A stretch of DNA of 12,213 nucleotides from Hyphomonas sp. (GTDB lineage Bacteria > Pseudomonadota > Alphaproteobacteria > Caulobacterales > Hyphomonadaceae): assembly GCA_029287305.1 (NCBI GenBank), contig JARFRJ010000366.1:1-12213 (forward strand). The letters are read 5' to 3'. Position numbers and translations under genes: made by a program. How positions within the stretch are numbered: position 1 is the first letter of the stretch; each line of letters opens with the position of its first letter. Positions 6,664-12,213 of the stretch are shown here, piece after piece. Under the pieces are notes generated by a model, which saw only the letters and a program-made list of their open reading frames with translations, had not been told where the DNA came from and ran no database searches.

Positions 6664-7416
6664 TCAAGGCTGATCCGTCGCACGCTCCGTCAGAAGGGTT
6701 CGGGCCTCTTGGGCGACATCATCCACGCTGACTGTGGTCAGAAAGGCATCACTGTCTGCCAATACGCCGATCTCAATCTCGTTGATCACCCATTTGAAGG
6801 CGCGTCCGCTTTGCGTTGTCACCAACCAACCCGCGCCGATACGTGGATAATACGTCTCCCCCTCTGCCATCATGCGGGATCGAAAAACGGTTCCATCTGT
6901 ACCCCGTACATCCAGATGCGCCGGACGCAGCGCAACGATGCGTAAAGGCAATTGGGGGGGGGATTCCTGCGATACCGGCTCTGTTCGCACCATGCCTATC
7001 ATGGTCAGGGACTGGGCAGTATTGGCCGCAATATCCGGGTCTTGGCTGCGCACCTGACTGAAAAATAAAGTCCCCGCAAAATAGGCAACAAAAACAACAC
7101 TTCCAATTAACAGGCCGATTGAGAGCAATCTTAAAAATGTAAACCGACGCGGCTTTTCTGCTGCACGGCCAAGGAAGGTTCTGTCTCGTGAGATAGCCCC
7201 GCATTGCGCCCTATAATCAGTAATCAAGGCCTCTGAAGCAAGACCCAGATGCTCTGCATAGGCGCGCAAGAGGCCATTTAGATATCCTTTTGGAATGCCG
7301 GGAATATACATATCCTCTAGCGATTTTAAATAATCCTTATTGATATAGAGGGATTGGGAAACGTCTTTCAGGGTCAAGCCTTTCTCTTCACGCCTGAGGC
7401 GAAGTAAATCCCCCAC
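6664..7416 (-). CDS. RodZ-like helix-turn-helix protein with DUF4115 domain
   Basis: The 250 residues follow the RodZ plan: a cytoplasmic Xre/Cro-type HTH (about 1-60, VGDLLRLRREEKGLTLKDVS onward), a basic linker, one membrane helix (about 95-118), and a periplasmic DUF4115 domain (about 155-225). RodZ couples MreB to the rod-shape wall synthesis complex in rods; whether this homologue does so is inference. The GTG start at 7416 has AAGGG nine bases upstream. The frame stays open upstream through EEEDKGPPR, preceded by a strong GAGGAGGA stretch but no ATG, GTG or TTG before the in-frame stop at 7486-7488. The true start could therefore be a rare codon nearer the ptsP end. A nine-C tract (6962-6954) lies in the periplasmic linker. 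It directly follows ptsP and precedes ispG. Confidence 0.85.
   Translation of the reverse strand: MGDLLRLRREEKGLTLKDVSQSLYINKDYLKSLEDMYIPGIPKGYLNGLLRAYAEHLGLASEALITDYRAQCGAISRDRTFLGRAAEKPRRFTFLRLLSIGLLIGSVVFVAYFAGTLFFSQVRSQDPDIAANTAQSLTMIGMVRTEPVSQESPPQLPLRIVALRPAHLDVRGTDGTVFRSRMMAEGETYYPRIGAGWLVTTQSGRAFKWVINEIEIGVLADSDAFLTTVSVDDVAQEARTLLTERATDQP
6954..6962 (-). repeat. Nine-C homopolymer inside the RodZ-like gene
   Basis: On the coding strand nine consecutive C residues encode the end of Ser152, Pro153, Pro154 and the start of Gln155, between the membrane helix and DUF4115. The frame given continues into a coherent DUF4115 domain, so the count as assembled is compatible with an intact gene. 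A change of one base would remove the domain. Confidence 0.9.
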
Positions 7417-7463
7417 GCGTGGTGGCCCTTTGTCTTCCTCCTCAGTGTGTATAGACGGCTCGA

Positions 7464-9734
7464 TTATGATATCTCCAATAGGACGTTATGTTGCTTACAG
7501 AGCGCTAGGAAGTCTTCGCGAAAAGAGCCCGTGGACTGCCCCAGAAGTGTATATACCTTATTGCTCAAAACAGCCAGATCGATTGAACGGATCATCCGTT
7601 TAACCGGACCTATTGAGGCCGCTGGCATAGAGAGCGAGCGATATCCAAGACAGATCAGCGCCAAAGCGTCCAAAGGCTTTCCAGCCGCCTCACCGCAAAC
7701 CGAAACGGCCATATTCAGCTTATCGCAAAGTTGCACAATATGGGATAAAAATGCCATCGGACCACGAGCGATGAACTCATATCTTTCTGTGATAGACGGC
7801 ACCATGCGATCCGCCGCATGAAAAAACTGCATGAGATCATTTGTCCCGACACAAATAAAATCCGCCTGACCAGACAAGGCCTCAAGCTCAAAGGCAAGGG
7901 CCGGCGTTTCCAGCATGGCACCGACCGAATAGTGCAGCGGCACCGGGTGACCATGACGCCGGGCCCAGCTCAACTCTTTGAGAAAGAGTGCTTTGGCGGC
8001 CAGAAATTCAGAGGCAACGGTCACCATCGGAAACATAACATAGAGGGGACGGCCCGCCGCGGCGCGGATTAATGCGCGCAATTGACGACGAAACAAGCCT
8101 TCCCTGTCCAGAGCAAAGCGAATAGCGCGCCATCCAAGCGCTGGATTTTCTTCCACAGGATGGGCAAAGGACGCCATGATTTTATCCGCACCGACATCCA
8201 GTGTGCGGAAATAAACCGGACGCCCATGCGCGGCGTCCATGACATAGGCATAAAAGTCTTTTTGCTCTTTCAGGCTCGGCAATTGTTTGGAAATGAGGAA
8301 TTGAAACTCTGTCCGGAAGAGCCCAATCCCTTCGGCTCCCGTTTCAGTGAGGTGTTCCACATCAAGTTTCAACCCGGCATTCAGCATCAGGCGAATTTCA
8401 ACCCCATCGCGCGTCATTGCCTTTTCATCGCGCAACTGACGATAAACCTTCTGACGCTCAGACAATAATTCCTGACGCGCCCGATAAGCGGCAATGACAT
8501 CTTCATCTGGACGAATATGAAGCTGGCCCAGCTCGGCATCGACAATCAGCGTGTCGCCCGCTTCCAGCAAAGTTGTGACACTGGTCACCCCACCAATTGT
8601 AGGTATGCCGAGCGCACGGGCAACAATCGCAGCATGGGAGGCGGCGGCTGGCTCTTCTAAGACCAGAGCGGACAGACCCGCATTTGAGTATTCAAGCAAT
8701 TCAGCCGGGCCGAGGCGGCGCGCAACAAGCACAGAGCCTTCATCTATAGCCACATGATCGGCCCCATCATGTCCGCCAAGTATGCGCAACAGACGGTTAT
8801 CAATATCCTCAAGATCATTCAGCCGGGCCTTCAGATAGGGATCGCGCGCGCTCTCCAATTTTGCCCGGTGCTCACGGCGGGCGCGGTCTACCGAGGCTTC
8901 TGCGCTCAATCCATTTTTGATACCTTCCGCCAGACGCGACGCCCAGCCGGGATCATTGGCCAGCATGCGGTAGGCTTCCATAATATCCAGAGGGTCTTCG
9001 CCTAAATCATGACTGCCCAAATCCATCATCCGGTCAATGGAGGCACGCAATTTATGCAAGGCCTCGGCCAGTCGGCGCAATTCAGCCTCTGTATCCAGAG
9101 CAAAGAATTTTGCTGTTGGCACAACAGGATCATGATAGCAGGCCTGCCCAATGCCAAGCCCTGGACTGATCGAGCGCCCCTTTAAGGTTTCAGAGTGTTC
9201 AAACTGTTTGGAGCGGGCATTTAAATATTCGCCCCCCGGACCGGTTTCAGAGGCGATCACTTCTGCAATCACCATGGCTATGGTCTGCAATGTCTCTATT
9301 TCATCTTCATCATAGCTGCGTTCGGTTCGATTTTGTACCGTCAAAACTCCGATGACGCGTCCGCCGCGTAAAATCGGCACGCCCAAAAAGGCATGATAGG
9401 GGTCTTCGCCGGTCTCCGGTCGATAAGCAAAATTGGGATGGCGCGGGGCATCTTCTATCGCCAGAGGCTCAGCGGTCTGACTAATCAAGCCGACCAGACC
9501 TTCATCCATTGACAGGCGCGTCAAGGCAACCGCTTCACTGCGCAAACCCTCGGTCGCAACAAGCTCCAATTGATCTTCCTTGGTGCGCAGATAGATCGAG
9601 CAGACATCGGCAATCATGGTCGCCGCAATCAGCTTGACAATGCTGCTCAGACGTTCCTGTCCGCCATCATGACTGGCCATGACCTGACGTAATCTATTCA
9701 GCAATAAGCGGGGTGAAGAAAAACTTTGCGGCAT
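7464..9734 (-). CDS. ptsP: Nitrogen-PTS enzyme I, PEP-protein phosphotransferase (EI-Ntr)
   Basis: PtsP takes phosphate from phosphoenolpyruvate and passes it to NPr, feeding a regulatory phosphorelay tied to nitrogen and carbon status. The 756 residues are full length. An N-terminal GAF domain (about 20-165) is the sensor module, reported to bind glutamine in this family. The EI N-terminal and phosphohistidine domains follow, with His367 in ASHAAIVARALGIP. The PEP-binding barrel then shows GIGLFRTEF (469-477), FRTLDVGADK (509-518), NPALGWRAIRF (530-540), MFPMV, GAMLETP (605-611), VGTNDLMQFFHAADR (629-643) and catalytic Cys680 in VCGEAAGKP. ATG at 9734 has GGA about ten bases upstream. It sits 14 bp after lysC, the usual alphaproteobacterial pairing, so cotranscription is likely. 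Confidence 0.97.
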   Translation of the reverse strand: MPQSFSSPRLLLNRLRQVMASHDGGQERLSSIVKLIAATMIADVCSIYLRTKEDQLELVATEGLRSEAVALTRLSMDEGLVGLISQTAEPLAIEDAPRHPNFAYRPETGEDPYHAFLGVPILRGGRVIGVLTVQNRTERSYDEDEIETLQTIAMVIAEVIASETGPGGEYLNARSKQFEHSETLKGRSISPGLGIGQACYHDPVVPTAKFFALDTEAELRRLAEALHKLRASIDRMMDLGSHDLGEDPLDIMEAYRMLANDPGWASRLAEGIKNGLSAEASVDRARREHRAKLESARDPYLKARLNDLEDIDNRLLRILGGHDGADHVAIDEGSVLVARRLGPAELLEYSNAGLSALVLEEPAAASHAAIVARALGIPTIGGVTSVTTLLEAGDTLIVDAELGQLHIRPDEDVIAAYRARQELLSERQKVYRQLRDEKAMTRDGVEIRLMLNAGLKLDVEHLTETGAEGIGLFRTEFQFLISKQLPSLKEQKDFYAYVMDAAHGRPVYFRTLDVGADKIMASFAHPVEENPALGWRAIRFALDREGLFRRQLRALIRAAAGRPLYVMFPMVTVASEFLAAKALFLKELSWARRHGHPVPLHYSVGAMLETPALAFELEALSGQADFICVGTNDLMQFFHAADRMVPSITERYEFIARGPMAFLSHIVQLCDKLNMAVSVCGEAAGKPLDALALICLGYRSLSMPAASIGPVKRMIRSIDLAVLSNKVYTLLGQSTGSFREDFLALCKQHNVLLEIS

Positions 9735-9748
9735 AAAGGGTGTCCAGG

Positions 9749-10999
9749 CTATGCCGCATCCAGGCCAAAGGCTGTGTGCAAGGCCCGGACGGCTAGTTCT
9801 GTATACGCCGCTTCAATCAGAATAGAAATTTTTATTTCCGAAGTGGCGATCACATCAATATTGATCCCTTTTTCATAGAGCGCCCTAAACATTGTCTCGG
9901 CGACCCCTGTATGACTTTTCATACCGACGCCGATAATGGAGACTTTGGCAACATCTGTATTCACCTCTAGGGCTTCAAAATTGATTTCATCCCGGGCCCG
10001 GTTCAGCGCGTCCTCAGCAAGGGTGCTGTGTTTGGAGGTGCAGGTAAAGACCATATTCGCCAGCGCCGGACCGCGTGCATTGGCTTGCACGATCATATCG
10101 ACATTCACACCTGCTGCGGCCAGAAGAGAGAATATCCGTGACGCCATGCCCGGCGTATCGGCAACCCCGAACAGGGTTACTTTGGCTTCATCGCGGGAAT
10201 AGGCAACCCCGCTTACAATTTGTTTTTCCACAATATAGTCCTCATCGCACACTAAAGTTCCAGAATTATCCTCATCAACCAATCCTTTGAAACTCGATAA
10301 GACACGAATGGGAACCTTATGGTTCATGGCCAATTCGACGGACCGAGTTTGCAGGACTTTAGCGCCTAAGGATGCCATTTCGAGCATTTCCTCATAGGAA
10401 ATTTTTTCAATCCGGCGGGCCTTGGTCACAATGCGCGGATCCGTTGTATAGACGCCGTCGACGTCTGTATAAATATCGCAGCTTTTGGCCGACAGGGCCG
10501 CCGCAACAGCAACCGCACTGGTATCAGAGCCGCCGCGCCCAAGTGTAGAGATGCGATTTTTCCCTGTCACACCCTGAAATCCGGCAATCACGGCAATTTC
10601 GCCAGAATCAACGGCGTCCGGGAAGGCGTCGCCTTCAAAACCGGTAATCCGAGCACTGCCATGGGCCATATTGGTTTGCAATGCCAATTGCCAGCCGAGC
10701 CAACTGCGGGCCTTATATCCGCGCTGGCGCAAGGCTAAAGCCAGAAGACCTGCGGTGACCTGCTCGCCGGAGGCGACAATCACATCATACTCATCTTCAT
10801 AGTCTGACGGGCTAAGCTGATCGGCCCCGGCTTTTTGGGCATAAGTCACAAGCTTATTGGTTTCCCCGGCCATTGCCGAGACAATCACCGCCAATCGCGG
10901 GGTTTGTTGCGCGCGCATAGCGACAATATCCGCGACATGATGGATACGCTCCAGATCAGCCACTGAAGTTCCGCCAAATTTTAAAACCGTGCGCTCCAT
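9749..10999 (-). CDS. lysC: Aspartate kinase
   Basis: LysC phosphorylates aspartate, the first step towards lysine, threonine, methionine and diaminopimelate. The kinase domain shows KFGGTSVAD (7-15), the substrate-binding stretch around STLGRGGSDTSA (151-162), and DVDGVYTTDPR (179-189). Two C-terminal ACT domains (about 273-340 and 350-416: VSGVAYSRDEAKVTLFG..., VSIIGVGMKSHTGVA...) are the feedback sites for lysine and/or threonine. I start at ATG 10999 (416 aa) because GAGGTGG lies 3-9 bases before it. A GTG two codons upstream, at 11005, is part of that same ribosome-binding sequence and is less likely. It is divergent from ubiG and 14 bp upstream of ptsP. No attenuator or lysine riboswitch was seen in the short leader. 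Confidence 0.97.
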   Translation of the reverse strand: MERTVLKFGGTSVADLERIHHVADIVAMRAQQTPRLAVIVSAMAGETNKLVTYAQKAGADQLSPSDYEDEYDVIVASGEQVTAGLLALALRQRGYKARSWLGWQLALQTNMAHGSARITGFEGDAFPDAVDSGEIAVIAGFQGVTGKNRISTLGRGGSDTSAVAVAAALSAKSCDIYTDVDGVYTTDPRIVTKARRIEKISYEEMLEMASLGAKVLQTRSVELAMNHKVPIRVLSSFKGLVDEDNSGTLVCDEDYIVEKQIVSGVAYSRDEAKVTLFGVADTPGMASRIFSLLAAAGVNVDMIVQANARGPALANMVFTCTSKHSTLAEDALNRARDEINFEALEVNTDVAKVSIIGVGMKSHTGVAETMFRALYEKGINIDVIATSEIKISILIEAAYTELAVRALHTAFGLDAA

Positions 11000-11113
11000 T
11001 GCCACCTCGTCTTAAACACCCATTTATGAAACTAGACACTCTTTACTGGTCCTACCCCACAGACGCAAATAAAGATCAACTTATATACTCTATTTTAAAG
11101 AAGGTTCAGACAG
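11000..11113. promoter_or_regulatory. Divergent lysC/ubiG promoter region
   Basis: These 114 bp must start both transcripts. For ubiG, TATACT (11084-11089) is a good -10 hexamer. The matching -35, CAGACG (11060-11065, 18-bp spacing), agrees only in its GAC core. It would give a leader of roughly 20 nt with AAGAAGG as the ribosome binding site. For lysC I see no convincing hexamer pair; the GAGGTGG ribosome binding site is clear. No operator dyad was noticed. Confidence 0.45.
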
Positions 11114-11887
11114 ATGGCCTTAAAACCCAGCATTGATCCAGATGAAATTGCAAAATTTACCGCCATGGCCGACGATTGGTGGGATCCGCACGGAAAATTT
11201 CGCCCTTTGCACAAATTCAACCCTGTCCGGCTGCGCTTTATACGCGAGACGATAGACAGGCACTTCCAGACTGAGGCGGAGGCGAAAAAACCTTTTAAGG
11301 GGCTGACAGGTCTGGATATTGGGTGCGGCGGCGGACTTGTTTCAGAACCTATGGCCCGACTGGGCCTAAATCTCACGTCAGTAGATGCCGCCGAGGCCAA
11401 TATAAAAACCGCCCTCGTGCATGCCGAACAGTCCCGTCTTGAGATTGATTACCGTGTCGGGACAGCTGAATCGCTTCTGCCAGAGGAAGCCGGGCGCTAT
11501 GATGTGATCTTCAACCTTGAAGTGGTCGAGCATGTCGCCCATCCAGAGGCGTTTTTACAAAATTGTGCTAAATTACTCGCGCCGGGCGGCATTATGTTTC
11601 TGGCGACCCTTAACCGGACACCCAAAGCCTTTATGCTGGCGATTGTCGGGGCGGAATATGTTCTGCGCTGGCTGCCGCGTGGGACGCATGAGTTTAACAA
11701 ATTCCTGAAGCCGTCCGAGCTGTCTATCCCTCTGACAGAGGCCGGGCTGATCTGCGATCCGGCCCAAGGGGTCTCTTATAACCCCCTTCTGGATGAATGG
11801 CGTCTAAGCCGGGATACGCAGGTTAATTATATGATGACGGCCAAGCGTCCAGCCGCTCAAACCTCGCACGCGGATGTCTCATCATGA
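11114..11887 (+). CDS. ubiG: Ubiquinone biosynthesis O-methyltransferase
   Basis: UbiG is the SAM-dependent enzyme that performs both O-methylation steps of ubiquinone synthesis, at the inner face of the cytoplasmic membrane. The 257 residues match alphaproteobacterial homologues. Visible are the diagnostic N-terminus DEIAKFTAMADDWWDPHGKF and PLHKFNPVRLRFI (10-43), SAM motif I LDIGCGGG (67-74), the acidic VDAAE (90-94), EVVEHV (136-141), and the late block THEFNKFLKPSEL (191-203). ATG at 11114 has AAGAAGG nine bases upstream. The stop overlaps the next gene's ATG (ATGA), so translation of the DUF924 gene is probably coupled. Divergence from lysC is a frequent arrangement in Alphaproteobacteria. 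Identification is secure. Confidence 0.96.
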   Translation: MALKPSIDPDEIAKFTAMADDWWDPHGKFRPLHKFNPVRLRFIRETIDRHFQTEAEAKKPFKGLTGLDIGCGGGLVSEPMARLGLNLTSVDAAEANIKTALVHAEQSRLEIDYRVGTAESLLPEEAGRYDVIFNLEVVEHVAHPEAFLQNCAKLLAPGGIMFLATLNRTPKAFMLAIVGAEYVLRWLPRGTHEFNKFLKPSELSIPLTEAGLICDPAQGVSYNPLLDEWRLSRDTQVNYMMTAKRPAAQTSHADVSS

Positions 11888-12213
11888 CACTTGAAACCCC
11901 TGAAAGTGTATTGGACTTCTGGATTGGCTCTGCTGGCGATGATGCTGGCGAAGCCAAAACCCGCAATGCCTTATGGTTTCAGACAAGCTTTGAAACCGAT
12001 GCCCTTATTGCCGAACGGTTCACCCCCACCCTAGCCGCTTTACAGGCAGGCCTCGCGCATGAATGGGCGGTTCGCTCTGCGCGGGCGCGTCTGGCGGCGA
12101 TTATCGCCTTGGACCAGTTCCCCCGGAATATCTTCCGCAATATGCCGAGCGCCTTTGAATGTGATCCCATCGCGCTTGATTTGACCACTCATGGCATTCT
12201 GCTCGCCGAGGAT
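11884..12213 (+). CDS. DUF924 family protein, 3' end beyond window
   Basis: An open frame of 110 codons begins at the ATG overlapping the ubiG stop and runs off the right end. It starts MTLETPESVLDFWIGSA and contains WFQTSFETDALIAERF and IIALDQFPRNIFRNMPSAFE, the DUF924 hallmarks (family VLDFWFG and LDQFPRNIYRG). The family folds as helical TPR-like repeats and is usually about 180-200 residues, so roughly half is visible. No biochemical role is established. Its coupling to ubiG is a matter of position and does not by itself show a role in quinone synthesis. No defect is visible in the part present. Confidence 0.93.
   Translation, partial: MTLETPESVLDFWIGSAGDDAGEAKTRNALWFQTSFETDALIAERFTPTLAALQAGLAHEWAVRSARARLAAIIALDQFPRNIFRNMPSAFECDPIALDLTTHGILLAED

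Noticed and set aside
11003..11005. GTG as the lysC start
   Set aside because: It lies inside the GAGGTGG ribosome-binding sequence of the ATG at 10999 and has no good ribosome binding site of its own.

Overview
The window looks like chromosomal DNA from an alphaproteobacterium of moderate GC, most likely from the Caulobacterales/Maricaulales side (Hyphomonadaceae-like). The evidence is the set of protein families and their order: divergent ubiG and lysC, then lysC-ptsP, a RodZ-like HTH gene with ispG, prfA-prmC and a DUF4167 gene. The placement is inferred from motifs and gene order; no search was run. The left end is not genomic: bases 6-39 match the Illumina Nextera (Tn5) read-2 adapter, so the first gene is cut by a library or assembly artefact.

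Layout, left to right. Minus strand: a 3'-truncated DUF4167 gene (to 665); a 294-bp gene-free stretch with a perfect 20-bp palindrome and a terminator-like hairpin; prmC and prfA, with prfA's stop touching prmC's GTG start; a MAPEG membrane protein; a 192-bp gap; a small HEWGH-motif membrane protein (M50-like); a CE15-like (glucuronoyl-esterase-type) exported hydrolase; ispG; a 163-bp gap; a RodZ-like HTH/DUF4115 gene; ptsP; and lysC. Plus strand: ubiG and the 5' part of a DUF924 gene, divergent from lysC across a 114-bp promoter region. All minus-strand genes are transcribed leftwards, so lysC-ptsP-rodZ-like is one tight group, ispG-CE15-M50-like a second (4-bp ATGA overlap, then a 10-bp gap), and MAPEG-prfA-prmC a third.

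Functionally this is mostly core metabolism and translation. LysC opens the aspartate-family amino acid pathway. PtsP is the nitrogen-PTS phosphotransferase. IspG makes the isoprenoid precursor HMBPP. UbiG performs the two O-methylations of ubiquinone synthesis. RF1 (PrfA) terminates translation and PrmC methylates its GGQ glutamine. The RodZ-like protein links a cytoplasmic HTH to the cell envelope.

The accessory part is the cassette between ispG and prfA: the CE15-like hydrolase, whose canonical acid position reads Gln; the M50-like protein, which keeps HExxH but lacks the usual Asp ligand; and the MAPEG protein. No tRNA, rRNA, CRISPR array, insertion sequence or phage gene was recognised. 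I do not see a convincing new multi-gene system. The best leads are the CE15/M50-like pair, the palindrome upstream of the DUF4167 gene, and a 9-bp poly-C tract in the RodZ-like gene.
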